Source: Heterohyrax brucei
Lineage: Eukaryota; Chordata; Mammalia; Hyracoidea; Procaviidae
Assembly: GCA_028571685.1 (NCBI GenBank)
Contig: CM053140.1
Location: 59,030,201 to 59,094,200, forward strand
Reading direction: 5' to 3'
DNA: 64,000 nucleotides
Part shown: piece after piece, positions 11,736-23,623 of the stretch
Numbering within the stretch: position 1 is the first letter of the stretch
How the letters are laid out: the number at the start of each line of letters is the position of its first letter
Notes under the pieces: generated by a model
The model's database searches: none
What the model was told of the DNA's origin: nothing
What the model saw: the letters and a program-made list of their open reading frames with translations, nothing else
Position numbers and translations under genes: made by a program

Positions 11736-12370
11736 CAGCCTCCTTTCTGTCATGTCAATTATGTCTAAGACAGAGATGAGAGGCAAAAGACCATCAGCAC
11801 AGTGTTTTTAGTAGGCCCAGCAGGATGCAGTTTGGTTTAGTCTAAGAAGTATCTAGATAAATTAGTGACTAATCAAAGGAAAAAAAAAACACTAATAACT
11901 CAAAAACCTGTGTTTAAAGCAAAATCTTTAACTCCCATTACTAACTGTGGCTATATAACAGTATTGATTGATGTGCTATCATTCTCTGATGATTGAGCAG
12001 GCTGCTGTCCCAAATGCAGACAATGACTAAGGAAGAACAATGTTTGAACAATCAAAAGATGACTTAATTATGATTCAGAAAAAGGTTGTGTGTGTGTGGG
12101 TTTTCTCAACAAAAAGAAGATACATTCCTTGGCTTCTTGCTTTGGAAAAAGTCACCCTCAGTGAGTCAATTCCTTTTAATATATAGGAAAAAAATTTGAA
12201 TGATATTTTGTTGATACCAAATGATATAAAAAGCACTAGCAGCATTCTCTTTATTCGGAGTGGCCTCTTCTGTAGTACCATTATTTCTCTGGTACTGTAT
12301 CACATAGGCAGTACTGTTCACGTGAAGGGAATGGAATAATACTTGATGTTCCATATTTGTGTTTTTATAG

Positions 12371-12468
12371 CAGGAACAGTACGAAAGTACCATCGGATTC
12401 AAACTTCCTAGTTACCGAGCAGCTAAGAAACTATGGAAAGTCTGTGTAGAGCATCACACATTTTTCAG
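12371..12468 (+). CDS. EPB41: EPB41 exon E11: FERM C-lobe, calmodulin-binding helix
   Basis: A 98 nt exon (phase 0 in, 2 nt over) between acceptor TTTTATAG and donor CAG|GTATTG. It reads [20 protein letters not shown]... and ends ...EHHTFF plus the first two bases of Arg. It completes the PH-like FERM lobe. The [16 protein letters not shown] helix is the reported calcium-independent calmodulin-binding peptide of 4.1R. The acceptor is TAGCAG, a tandem NAGNAG site: the first AG gives GE-QEQY, as in the human protein I remember, while the second would drop one Gln. I chose the first because it matches the family. Confidence 0.97.
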
Positions 12469-13017
12469 GTATTGTTCTTATTTATGTATTTTTCGAGGTT
12501 AATTATTTATGCTTGTTTCTGTTTTAAGCCTCCAACTGAAATTCTGTTCTTTGTGTGGCTGGCACTCTTCTTATTTAGCTCAGGTGAGATCATCTTAATA
12601 TAGAACGAGTCCATTTTCACCTTTGAACTGAAAAGCATGCCTAAACATTCCCAGAGCATTTTTCTGCATACAGTAGAAATGGGAGAAGTAAGGAATAGGG
12701 CCCTGTGTTTACTAGAGGCCCTGAGATTGCCCTGACTAACTGGAGCTAAAAATCAGTCCAGTAGAGGGAATCCCCCTGACTTACTTCTGCGTGCTCCTGT
12801 GGGCCTTTTGTACTGGAAGGTTGAAGGGGTGAAGATGATTGTCATCTTGGTTCTAATCAACCCCAAAAAGAGAACACAAAAAACCGTCTTTGAAGTCCAG
12901 TTGTACCAGATTCTTAGAAGTCAGAGGAAAGTTTTATTTCCTCTGTTTTTCTGGAGGGCACAGTAGCAACACACTGTATTCATTTACCAATCATTTTCTG
13001 TTTACTTACACTTTGTG

Positions 13018-13180
13018 AAACCCTGGTTTCACAGTGGTTAAGGGCTATTTCTGCTAACCAAAAGGTTGGCCGTCCAGATCTACCAGGCACTCCTTGGAAA
13101 CTATGGGGCAGCTCTGCTCTGACCTGTTGGGTCACTATGAGTTGAATCAACTTGATGGCAGTGGGTTTGGTTTTGGGTTT
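13018..13180 (+). mobile_element. AfroSINE, sense, short class
   Basis: Head CCCTGGTTTCACAGTGGTTA, then CTGCTAACCAAAAGGTTGG, a CCAGGCACTCCTTGGAAACT junction without the 45 nt internal block, and tail GTCACTATGAGTTGAATCAA with GATGGCAGTGGGTTTGG. Confidence 0.9.
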
Positions 13181-14352
13181 ACACTTATGCAGACACTTAC
13201 TATGTTAGGCACTGGAAATATACCACAAGGTAGTACTAGTCCCTGTCCTTATAAAGCATGCAATCTAGGAAAGAAGACACGTCTTACACAGGTAATTACT
13301 TGTGTTGAAAGGAGAGCCGTACATTATTGTTAGCTTGCCTTTAAGAAAATTTTTATTATGAAAAATTGCAAACATAATCGAAAGTAGAGAATAGAGTGAT
13401 GAACTCCTCTTGTAGCTATCACCTATTTTTTAATATTTGTCACCCCAAGGCCAGTCTTGTTTCGTCTATACCACTACTTATTCCTGCCCCAAAATTATTT
13501 TGAAGAAAATCTGAGACCTAATATCATTCCATTCATAAATAAAGCTGACCCTGTGAATGATTTTCAAAAGAGATAACCTTGATATCTGTTCTTCTATTTG
13601 TATTTTTATATCATTCTTAGCACTGTATCACAAGGGACAGGTACAAAAGTTAGGAAAACATTCCAATTATCATTTCAAAAAAAACACGAGAGTGTAGATT
13701 AAAGACTCAATTTTTAAGATTAAAATGTTTTTATATGCTTCCATCATTCTCTTCTTTGAAATCAAACTGAGAAAATAGTTTTAAAATAGAACAAGGAAGA
13801 GTGGGAAAAAGTTATTTTGAATGTTTAATATCTATGGTGTGGATTTCCACTGCAGCCAATGTATTTACCTGTAAATGACATATTTAATATTTACCTGTAA
13901 ATTGTATATTTGAAGTTATTGAACCAAAATAAAAGGATATATTAAAATGCCATGCTCCATTACATAAAAGAAAGTAAATATTTACTGAATTAAAGTTAAT
14001 TCTCCCAAAGGAGGAAAAGTACTCCCTTTTTTATAATATTTGGTGTAGCAAGTTAGATATTTATTCAACAAAGGTTTATTGGGTGCCAAATTCATACCAG
14101 GCACTATGCCAGAATTGAAAACACAGATGAATAAGTCATGGTCATTATCTTTCACCCTTAGAAAACTCACAGTCTCACAGAGGAAACTAGCATATTAATA
14201 GTTCTGTTCCAGTGTAGTAAAAGCCATGACAAATGAGGATGCAGGGTACAGCAGAGAAAGAAGCCAAAGTTTCTGGCTGAGTTGATAGCATGCTAACTAC
14301 CCTGTTAAATAGGCTACCAGGCATTAACTGAATGTGTTTGACTACATTATTG

Positions 14353-14515
14353 TTCTGGTAGAGCTCTGGGCTTAGACTCTGTCTCTGTTCAACCTCTTAA
14401 CAGCTATGTAATCTTAAACAAGTAATTTTTCTTCTTTGAAACTAGGTTTCTTGTATCTATAAAATGATGAAAATATTATAGGGATGTGGTAAACATATCA
14501 TAGTACTATAAAAGC
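14353..14515 (+). mobile_element. MIR-like ancient SINE
   Basis: GAGCTCTGGGCTTAGACTCT, CAGCTATGTAATCTTAAACAA, CTTGTATCTATAAAATGATG and the following AGGGATGTGG match MIR order. Confidence 0.55.
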
Positions 14516-14773
14516 ATTTGAAAACCATAAGGCCCTATGTATAAAGATGTAAGATGATATTAATACAGGCCCCCAACTATATTATGAAAAAAAAAGTTGA
14601 TTGATTTAAAAAATAACAGGACTGAAATATGATAGTTTGATTAGAAATCTGTTTTAGTAACTATGAGAATAAAAAACTTTATGTTTTATTTTATTTTTAA
14701 TCTCACATTATCTTATGGTTTTAGAATAATGAGATGGCTTATATAATGTATGATTATTATGTTTTATTTCCAG

Positions 14774-14946
14774 ACTGACATCTACAGACACCATTCCCAA
14801 AAGTAAATTTCTTGCACTGGGATCCAAATTTCGATACAGTGGCCGAACTCAGGCTCAGACCAGGCAAGCTAGTGCTCTGATTGACAGGCCTGCCCCACAC
14901 TTTGAGCGTACAGCAAGCAAACGGGCATCCCGGAGCCTTGATGGAG
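14774..14946 (+). CDS. EPB41: EPB41 exon E12: FERM-adjacent (FA) region
   Basis: A 173 nt exon between acceptor TATTTCCAG and donor GAG|GTTTGT, taking over 2 nt from E11 and passing 1 nt to E13. It reads (R)[20 protein letters not shown]... and ends ...[10 protein letters not shown]. This is the FERM-adjacent segment of 4.1 proteins. It carries the serine-rich, basic [18 protein letters not shown] and ASKRASRS stretches, where 4.1R is reported to be phosphorylated by PKC and PKA, weakening membrane and spectrin-actin contacts. The sequence is essentially identical to the human version I recall. The donor lacks A at +3 (GTTTGT), unusual among the constitutive exons here. Confidence 0.97.
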
Positions 14947-15267
14947 GTTTGTATTAAACATTAATAATTTCTTGTCTCTTGTGAGGGAGAGACAAATATA
15001 GTTATCTATCAGATAACCGAATTGAAGAATCTGAGTGGTAAAACTGAAAGGGATCCTACTAACTGTCTAATTCAATAGAGTCATCTTAAGAAAGAGAAAA
15101 CTGAGGCTCAAAGAGTAGTAACTAGATCAAGGTTTCACAGCTAGGTAGTGGTAGATCAAACACCTGTATGAATTAGAATTTCAGAATCTCTACCACAGAG
15201 TCAAAACCTAACACAGCTTGTTGAATTAAAACCCTCTTGAGGATTTTTAAATACTTACTTACCTAAT

Positions 15268-16757
15268 TATTGTTGTTAGGTGCTGTGGAGTTGGTTCCAA
15301 CTCATAACAAACCCATGTACAACAGAACCAAACACTCCCTGGTCCTATACCATCGTTACATTCATTGTGGTACTTGAGTCCATTGCTGAAGCCAACAGTG
15401 TCAGTCCACCTCATTGAGGCTTTTACTCTTTTGGGCTGACCCAGTTTCAAGCATGATGTCCTCCTTCAGGGCCTGGTGCCTCCTAATAACATGTCCAAAG
15501 TATGTGAGATGAACTCTTGCCAGGCTTGCTGCTATGGACCTGTCTGGCTGTACTTCCTCCGAGATAGATGTGTTTGTTCTTCTGGAAGTCTATGGTATAT
15601 TCAGTATTCTTCACCAACACCATAGTTAAAAGGTGTCAATTCTTCTTTGATCTTCCTTATTTGTTGTCCAGCTGTCACATACATGTAATGTGATTGAAAA
15701 CACCATGGCTTAGGTCAGGCACACCGTAGTCCTCAAAGTGACATCTTTGCTTTTTAACATCTTGAAAGGTCTTTTGCAGCAAAGGTGTCATTTGATTACT
15801 TGACTGCTGCCTCCATGGTTGATTGAGAACCCAAATAAAATGAAATCTTTGACTTGACTCTTTTCTCCATCTATCGTGGTGTTGCTTATTGCTCCAGTTA
15901 TAAGAATTTTTGTTTTCTTAGTGTTGAGGTGTAATCCATACTGAAAGATGTGGTCTTTGACCTTCATCAGTAAGTGCTTCAAGTCCTCTTCACTTTCATC
16001 AAGCAGGGTTTTATCGTCTGCATATCACAAGTCATTAATGATTCTTCCTCCAATCCTGATGCCATGTTCTCCTTCAAATAGTCCAAATTCTTACATTATT
16101 GAATCAGATTGAATAAGTACGGTGAAAGGATAAAATTCTAATATGTACCATCCCTGATTTTAAACCACATAATATCCCCTTGTTCTGTTCTAACTACTGC
16201 CTCTGTATACAGTTTCCTCATGAGCACAGTTAAGTGTTCTGAAATTCCCATTTATCTCCATTTATACATAATTTGTTCTGATCCACACAGTCCAGTGCAT
16301 TTGCATAGCCAACAAAACACAGATAAACATCATTCTCATATTTTCTGCCTTCAGCCAAGATCCATCTGACATGTCCGTCATTCTACATCTTCTTTTGGGC
16401 CCATCTTGAATTTCTGGCTATTTCCTGTTAATGTACTGCAGCAAACATTTTTAAAAATTTTTTTCAGCAAAATGTTACTGTATGTGATAATTATATCATT
16501 CAATAACTTCTGCATTCAGTAGATCACCTTTCTTTGGAATGAGCACAAATATGGATATCTTTCTTCCCAATCAGTTGGCCAGGTAACCGACACTGACAAG
16601 GGAGCACTTCCCGCAGTGCATCATCTTTTGAAACATCTCAAGTGGTATTCTGTCACTTACCAGAGCCTTGTTTTTTGCCAATGCCTTCAGTGAAGTTTGG
16701 ACTTCTTTTTTCAGTACCGTCAGTTCTTGACTGTGTGCGACCTTTTCATTCAATCAT
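15268..16757 (-). mobile_element. RTE/BovB-type LINE, antisense, 3' half
   Basis: On the minus strand it runs from inside the reverse transcriptase to the TTGTTAGGT-type 3' tail (complement of CACCTAACAACAA) at 15268-15290. A surviving stretch at 15788-15982 reads HLLMKVKDHIFQYGLHLNTK, the region just after the RT catalytic box. The frame is broken elsewhere. Confidence 0.85.
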
Positions 16758-17010
16758 AATAAAAAATTAAATTAAATTAAAAAAAAAGAAAAGTCACTGG
16801 GGGCCAGATCAGGTTAGTAGGGAGAGTGTTCCAATACAGTTATTTGTTGATTGGCTAAAAACTCCCTCACAGACAACCATACAGTTAGATTCCCAAACTT
16901 GCCACCATGCCACTGTGCACAGTGGCCATTCCAGAAAGAGTTCCAAAATTGCTTTGAAGGGTAGACTAGGCACTGTCATCTGTGCACAGTTTCCCAAGGG
17001 GAGTACTTCA
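16758..17010. mobile_element. Possible mariner-like DNA transposon remnant
   Basis: A GGGGGCCAGATCAGG...TAGGGAG...TTCCAA...GGCTAAAAACTCCCTCACA series resembles antisense mariner transposase coding sequence as I remember it, next to an A-rich stretch. There are no terminal repeats I can confirm, so the family is uncertain. Confidence 0.25.
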
Positions 17011-18185
17011 AAGGTGGCAATAGTGATATTCTGTTATGTGGTATGTAGCACTTAGAACAGTTAAGTTCGCAGACTTAATTGTCATACCTCATGTGTAGCA
17101 CCTTGTAGGCTACAGGAAGGAGTTTAGATTTTATTTTGTGATAAGAAGCAGTTAGAGCAAGTGATAATGACAGCTTGGCAGTGAGGCAGTGAAAAGTAGC
17201 TAGGAATATGGTTTGGAGGTAGGATTGACGGAATTACTGATAAGCTAAGTGCTATAGATGATAAGGAAAAGAGAATCAAGCTTTACTTCTAGACTCGATC
17301 ATCTAGTGGGATAGGAAAGTCTGATAAAAGAATAGGGGTCAGGGTATGGAAGATCAGGTTTTTGTTTTGGATATGCTGTGTTTGAGCTATGATGACTCAA
17401 TTCTCTTGTCTGTACCATATTTATGTAACATCATCTGGCATCTCCTGCCATATCCATTAAATCACCCTATTTCCCTCTTGCCTTAGATATTGGGAGCTAT
17501 TAGTTTTATCTCACTATTCAGGTAAAAATACCTGATATTAATAAGTTTAAGTGACTTGTTCAGTATCTCACAGATAGTAAGGTGAAAAGCTGGGCAAAAA
17601 ATCCAAGTCTGTCTGATAGCATATCCTATGATTTTGCCACTAACTGAAGTTTCGTGGTTATATAAATACTATGCCTGATGTACCTGTTATTTATGACAGC
17701 ACAAATAAGCAAGGATTCAAATATTAATGAGCTTTGGTACCTTGAAGAAGTTAGAAAGCTTTACTTGTGTAAATCATCTTAACTGTCTCCATCTTTCCAG
17801 CAGTGAAAAACCTCATAGTTCAATTAAAGCTGTTAAAAAAAAGTCTTAGTTTCTCAATTAACTAATACTGGATAGTTATGAGTAAGTTCTGGAGGAGAAA
17901 AATCTCCAAAAATTTGCCTTCAAAGTACTCTGGTAATGCTTGAGATTCCAAAACAAAAACATGTAAGACAATTCTAAAGGAAGGCAGTTACAATTTTAGT
18001 GGTTTTTGTTTGTTAGTATCCAGAGTTTAGAGGAGTTGAGAAAATAGTTTAAAGTTACTTATTTTACCCACATAATTTTATAGAAGTGGAACCTGAGACC
18101 TAGAAGAGTAATTTATCTGAAGTTAACATAATGTCTTAGTATAAACTTAGGACAAAAATCCCTGTTTTTGGTGTTCAGATAAATC

Positions 18186-18216
<31 letters not shown>

Positions 18217-18217
18217 T
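18186..18217. repeat. (GT)n(AT)n microsatellite
   Basis: A run of GT dinucleotides followed directly by AT dinucleotides, about 32 bp. Confidence 0.95.
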
Positions 18218-18418
18218 TTCCATAATACCTTCTGCTTATCTTTATATTTTGACAGTTTTTGATGCATGATCTTACCCGGTCTTAGCAATTAACACGGTTA
18301 CAATACTATAATCACTCAATAAATAAATGTTGAAAGTAAATTATTCCTTTTTCATTTAGAGGCACTGAATGTGAACCAAATTTTATATTCCAGACTCTAT
18401 ATGTAATATAAGTACCTT

Positions 18419-18590
18419 GGGAAACCCTAGTGGTGTAGTAATCAAGTGCTATAGCTGCTAACTAAAAGAGGAACAGTTCAAATCCACCAGCTGTTTCTTA
18501 GAAACTCTGTGAGGCAGTTTTACTCTGTCATGTAGGGTCACTGTAAGTTGGAATCGACTCGATGGCAGTGGGTTTGATTTGGTTTTTTAG
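18419..18590 (+). mobile_element. AfroSINE, sense
   Basis: GGGAAACCCTAGTGGTGTAG head, CTGCTAACTAAAAG block, short-class junction CCAGCTGTTTCTTAGAAACT, and tail GGAATCGACTCGATGGCAGT close to the family consensus, ending in a T-rich GGTTTGATTTGGTTTTTT. Confidence 0.9.
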
Positions 18591-18869
18591 AGTTTTCTAG
18601 TAGAGCTGTTGTGTCTCAGCTTGAGACAGAAATTTTTGTTTTGTTTTTTATCCAAATCTTCACTCATGCCCTGATGACTAATGAAGTTGAATATATTTTC
18701 CTAGTTTATAGGCCACGTGCATATCATCATTTCTGAAGTGCCTGTTCATATCTTTTGCTCTTATTTCTATTGAATATCTGTCTTTCTTACTAGTTTTTAG
18801 AATTCATATTCTGGATATGAATCTTTTGTCAGATATGTGACTCGCTTTTTTGTTCTTAATAGAGTCTTT

Positions 18870-21469
18870 TTCTAAAAAAAAGAATTGTTTTATTGTGCTT
18901 TAAATGAAAATTTACAGTCCAAGTCAATTTGTCATACAAAAACTTAAACACACATTGCTATGTAACTAACTGCTCTCCCCATCCTCTAACAGCATACTCT
19001 TCCTTTGCACCCTGTATTTCCCATGTCCATTCAATCAGCTGCTGTCCCGCTCTGTCCTCACATCTTGCTTCTGGACAGGAACTGCCCAGTTAGCCTCATA
19101 TATATGCTTAAACCAAGAAGCACCCTCTTCATCAGTATCTTTTTATGTGTTATAGTCTAGTCCAATCTTTGTGGAGTTGGCTTCAGGAATGGTTTCAGGT
19201 CTGGGCTAACAGGGAATCTAGGGCCATGTCTTCTGGGGACCCTCCAATCTGTGGGGCCATCAAGTCGGGTCTTTTTAATAGATTTCTAGTTCGGCACACC
19301 AATTTTTTTGCACTACATCAGGGACTCTGTGTGTATTCCCTGTCAGGGCAGTTATTGGTGGTGGCCATGCGCCATCTAGTTTTTCTGGTCTTATGCTGAT
19401 GTAGTCTCTGGATTATGTGGCCCTTTCTGTTTCTTGTGTTCATATTTTATTTATGACTTTAATGTCTTTCATTCTTCACTGATGTGAGTGGATTGGGACC
19501 AACTGATGCTAATCATAGGCTGCTTGCTAGTTTTTAAGACCCCAGACCTCACTAAAGTGGGATGCAGAACATTTCCTTAAAAGAACTTTGTTATGCCATT
19601 GACCTAGATGTCTCCAGGAACCATGGTCCCCAGACCTGTGCCTCTGCTACTCTGTCCTTTTAGATATTGAGTTTTATTTAGGAAACCTCTTAGCTTTTGG
19701 TTTAGTCCAGCTGTGCTGACCTACCTGCTACTGTGCACTGTCCCTCCCTTCACATAACCCAATTCTCTTCTACTGTCTAATCAATGAATACCCCTCTCCT
19801 TCCCTCCCCACCCTTGTAACCATCAAAGACTGTTTTCTTCTGTGTTTAACCTTTTCTTGAGTCCTTAAAATAGTGGTTTCATGCAATGTTTGTCCTTTTG
19901 CAACTGACTAATTTCACTCAGTATCAGATATTTCCCCACATCATTATTGTTCTTTATCATTGCATAGTGTTCCGTTGTGTGCACATGCCATAGTTTGTCC
20001 ATTCTTCTATTGATGGACACCTAGGGTGATTCCATTTTTTTGCTGTTATGGGCAGTGCTGCAATAAACATTGATATGCATGTAGCTATTTGTGTGACAGC
20101 CCTTATTTCTCTAGGATATATTGTAAGACGTAGGATTATTGGATGGTATGGAATTTGTGTTTCTCACTTTTTATGAAAGTTGCCAAATTGATTTCAATTT
20201 TACGTTCCCACCAACAGTATAGAAGTGTTCCAGTCTCCCCACGGTGTCTCCAACATTTGTTATTATTATTATTATTGGATTAATGTCAGCCTTGCTGGGG
20301 TGACATAATAGCTCATTGTAATTTTGATTTGCATTTCTCTGTTGGCTGATTGTGAACATTTCCTCATGTGTCTGTTAGCATCCTAGATGTCTTTGGTGAA
20401 CCAGCTGTTCATATCGTTTGCCCACTTTTTAATTGGGTTATGTGCCTTTTTGTTGGTGAGGTTTTGCAGTCTTGTAGATTGTGGAGATTAGAAGCCAGTT
20501 AGATTTGTCATTGCCCAACATTTTTTCCCAGTCTTGAGGCTGTCTTTTGACTGTTTTGGTGAAGTATCTTTTGGATGAGCTAAGTGTTTGATTCTTAAGA
20601 GTTCCCAGGTTTTTGCTTTTTTTCTGGTTTTGTGCATGATTAATAACGTTTTGTATTCTGTTTATTCCGTGTATTAGGGGCCCCGTTATTGTCTCTATTT
20701 TTACATGATCTTTATCATTTTAGGTTTTATATTTAGATCTTTGATCCATTTTGTGTTAGTTTTTATGCATAGTGTGTGTATTAGTCATCTGGTGTTTCTA
20801 TACTAGTGATACCACAAGTGGCTAGCTTTAAAAAACAGAAATTTTGTCACAGTCCAGTAGGCTAAAAGTCCAAATTCAGGATGTCATCTCCAGGGGAATG
20901 TTTTCTCTCCTGGCTCTGAAGGAGGCTCCTTGTCATCAGTCTTCCACTGAACTGGAGGCCTCTGATGCACAGGGACCCCAGGTCTACCTCTTTCTTGATG
21001 GTATGAGGTCCCTAACTCTCCGCTTGCCTGCCTTTCCTTTTTATCTCAAGAGGCTGCCCCAACCCACAATACAGTCCCACACATTGAGTCCTATCCCACC
21101 AACAAAACTGCTGCATATCCTCCCTCATTAATATCACAGAGGCAGGTTTTACAACATGAAAGAACATCACACAATACTGAGATTCATGGCCCAGCCAAGC
21201 TGCCACATGCACTTGTGGGGAGGGTGGGTGGAGTACACAATTCAATCCATGACAGAGAGAGATATGAGTCTTGTTTTGTTTTTTTGCAAATGGATATCCA
21301 GTTATGCCAACAGTATTTGTTAAAGAGACTGTTTTTTCCCCAGTTTATAGACTTTGGACCTTTGTCAAATATTAGCTGCTCATAGGCTAATGATTTTATG
21401 TCTGGATTCTCAATTCTGTTCCACTCATCTGTGTTTATGTTTTTGTACCAGTATTAATGGTGTATTTTG
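18870..21469 (-). mobile_element. Younger L1 LINE, antisense, inserted in the old L1
   Basis: The 3' end on the minus strand is CATTTAAAGCACAATAAAAC (18882-18903). Reading leftward to rightward one meets a 3' UTR, then the end of ORF2 (for example TCTATTGATGGACACCTAGG at about 20010-20030), up to about 21450. It is 5' truncated at about 2.1 kb without the nested LTR. The 3' region matches the sense L1 at 8930-10008 in part (GACTAATTTCACTCA and CAAAGACTGTTTTCTTCTGT are its complement), so the two belong to related families. Confidence 0.7.
20777..21254 (-). mobile_element. Solo LTR, MaLR/ERVL-like fossil, antisense
   Basis: On the minus strand the unit starts TGTCATGGATTGAATTG and ends ACTAATACA, about 478 bp, with an AAATTTCTGTTTTTTAAAGC...ACTTGTGGTAT block near the 3' end as in MaLR LTRs. 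It interrupts the younger antisense L1. The flanks (GTGTG and GAGAG) are not a convincing target duplication. No internal retroviral sequence is present. Confidence 0.65.
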
Positions 21470-22564
21470 ATGAATGGAAGTTCTGTAATTTAATATGACC
21501 CAATTTATCAGTTTTTTTCTTTTATCATGAAAACTTTTTGAGTCCTGGTTAAGAAATCTTTGTCTGCTCATGTCATGTAGATACTCTTCAGTGTTTTCTT
21601 CTAAAACCTTTATCTTATGCCTTTCATATTTAAATTTACAATCCATCTGGAATTTATTTTTATGTGCGAAGTGAGGTAGAGGTAAAAATTCATTTGTTTC
21701 TCACTTGGATGTTCAGTTGACTCAATATTGTTTATTGAGAATAGTATTCTTTCCCCCACTGCATTCAAATGTCACCTTTGTTATAAATCAAGCGACCAAA
21801 TATTTGAGAGTTCATTCCTGGTCTCTCTAATCTGCTTCAGTTTTCTCATTGTCCTTGTATCGATACCACACTGTCTTAATTATTCTAGGTTAATTATAAA
21901 TCTTTATCTGATATTCTAAGTTTTCCGATTCTATTCTTCTTGAAGATTGTCCTAGCTGTTCTTGGCCTTTGGCATTTCATTATATATTTTAGAGTCAGTT
22001 GTCAGTTTTACCAAAAAAGTCTTAGAATTTGATTGGGGTTGAATTGACTTTATAGAATGAATAAAATTGATATTATTATAACATTGAGTCTTCTAGTCCT
22101 TGGACATAATGTAGCTCTCCTTTTATTCATGTCTGCTTTAATTTCTCCCAATAAAGAGAAAGTAGAAAACTTGGGCATCTTTTATTAGATTCATTGTTAG
22201 GTATTTGATGTCTTTTATTTATATTTTAAATGGTGCATTGTGAATTTATTTTCTACATTGACTTCTCTATTTCAACTTTGTATTCAGTGATCTTACTTAA
22301 TTCCCATCTTAATTTTAATGGTTTATCTGTGGATTGTTTTGGATATACAACCACATCAACCAAAAGTAATGATAATTGTATTTATTCCTTCCCAACTCAT
22401 TTTTTTGTTGTTGTTGCTTTGTTGCTGGCTAGCAAATCTAATGCAATATTGATTAGAAGTTGTGATAATTGGCATCCTTGTCTCACTTTCACTTTCAAGG
22501 AGAAAGTTTCAGTATGTTATCTACGATGTTTGCTGTAGATTTTGATGATATCATTTGAGGGCTA

Positions 22565-23028
22565 ATATATGCCTGACTTAAGCCGTGGTATTTTCAGTTG
22601 CCTCGTATGCAAGTGAAAGCTAGAAAATGAATAAGGAAGACCGCAGAACTGATGCCCTTGGATTACGATGTTGGTGAAAAATTTGGAACATACCAGTGGT
22701 TACCAGAAGAACAAATAGTTCTGTCTTGGAAGAAATACAGCCAAAATGTGCCTTAGAAGTGTCAATGGTGAAACTTTGTCTCACCTACTTCGGGCGTGTT
22801 ATTGGGAGGGACCAGTCCCTAGAGGACATCATGCTTGGTAAACTAGATGGTCAGTTAAGTAAGGGAATACCCTCAACAAGATGGATTGACACAGTGGCCA
22901 CAACACTGGACTCAAACATAGTAATGATTGTAAGGATGGCACAGGACCAGGTATTGTTTCATTCTCTTGTACATGAGGTTGCTATGAGTCAGAACCTATT
23001 GAACATCATCTACAACAGCAACAATGAT
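22565..23028 (+). mobile_element. RTE/BovB-type LINE, 3' fragment inside antisense L1
   Basis: GCCTGACTTAAGCCGTGGTAT to ATCTACAACAGCAACAATG corresponds to the last 0.46 kb of the RTE, with a surviving stretch of about 119 codons from 22696. L1 sequence continues on both sides. Confidence 0.8.
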
Positions 23029-23488
23029 CCTTTATTAGAGGAGGAAGTTTTATAGCTAGTTTGCTAAGAGTTTTTATTATGAATGAATATTGAGTTTTAT
23101 CAAATGCTTTTTAATTCATCGGTTGGTGTTGTTTTCTGTTTCTCCTTTTTTATATGATGTTGTACATTTCAGAGATTTACTTCCATTATTAAACTAACTT
23201 TGCATTGGAGTAAACCTGATTTGGTCATTGTATGTTTTCATTTTAGGATTTTAGCAACTGTTTTCATAGTAGAGAAGGGCCTATAATTTTCCTTTCTTAC
23301 TATGTTATAATCAGGTTTTAATACAAAGTTTATGCCTACCTCATGAAGTAAGTTGAGAAGGAAATTCCCCTTTTTCTCTTCTCTGGAAACATTTATGTAG
23401 GTTTCCTATTATTTCTTAATGTTTGGAAAGATTCACCAACAAAGCTATGTGGGCCTGGAGATTTCTTTGTAAGACGTTTCTCTACTTG

Positions 23489-23623
23489 CCAAGCCAAGCC
23501 AAGTGCCATCGAGTCGGATCCGACTCATGGCGACCCTAGGGGCCAGAGTAGAACTGACCCCCAGAGTATTCAAGGAGCGTCTGGTGGGTTTGAACTGCCG
23601 ACCCTGTGGTTACCAGTGGTAAC
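23489..23623 (-). mobile_element. AfroSINE, antisense, short class, little diverged
   Basis: AGTGCCATCGAGTCGGATCC, ACTCATGGCGACCCTA and TTCAAGGAGCGTCTGGTGGG are close to consensus, making this one of the youngest-looking SINE copies. It sits in the old L1. Confidence 0.85.

Larger units (their letters stand above)
10333..12370. other. EPB41: Intron E10-E11
   Basis: About 2 kb of AT-rich intron. Two MIR-like ancient SINEs (about 10893-11090 and 11573-11735) are visible. A further diverged mammal-wide repeat may lie at 11290-11410. I see nothing else. Confidence 0.6.
12469..14773. other. EPB41: Intron E11-E12
   Basis: About 2.3 kb. It holds an AfroSINE at 13018-13180 and a MIR-like element at about 14353-14515. 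The remainder is AT-rich and unrecognised. Confidence 0.6.
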
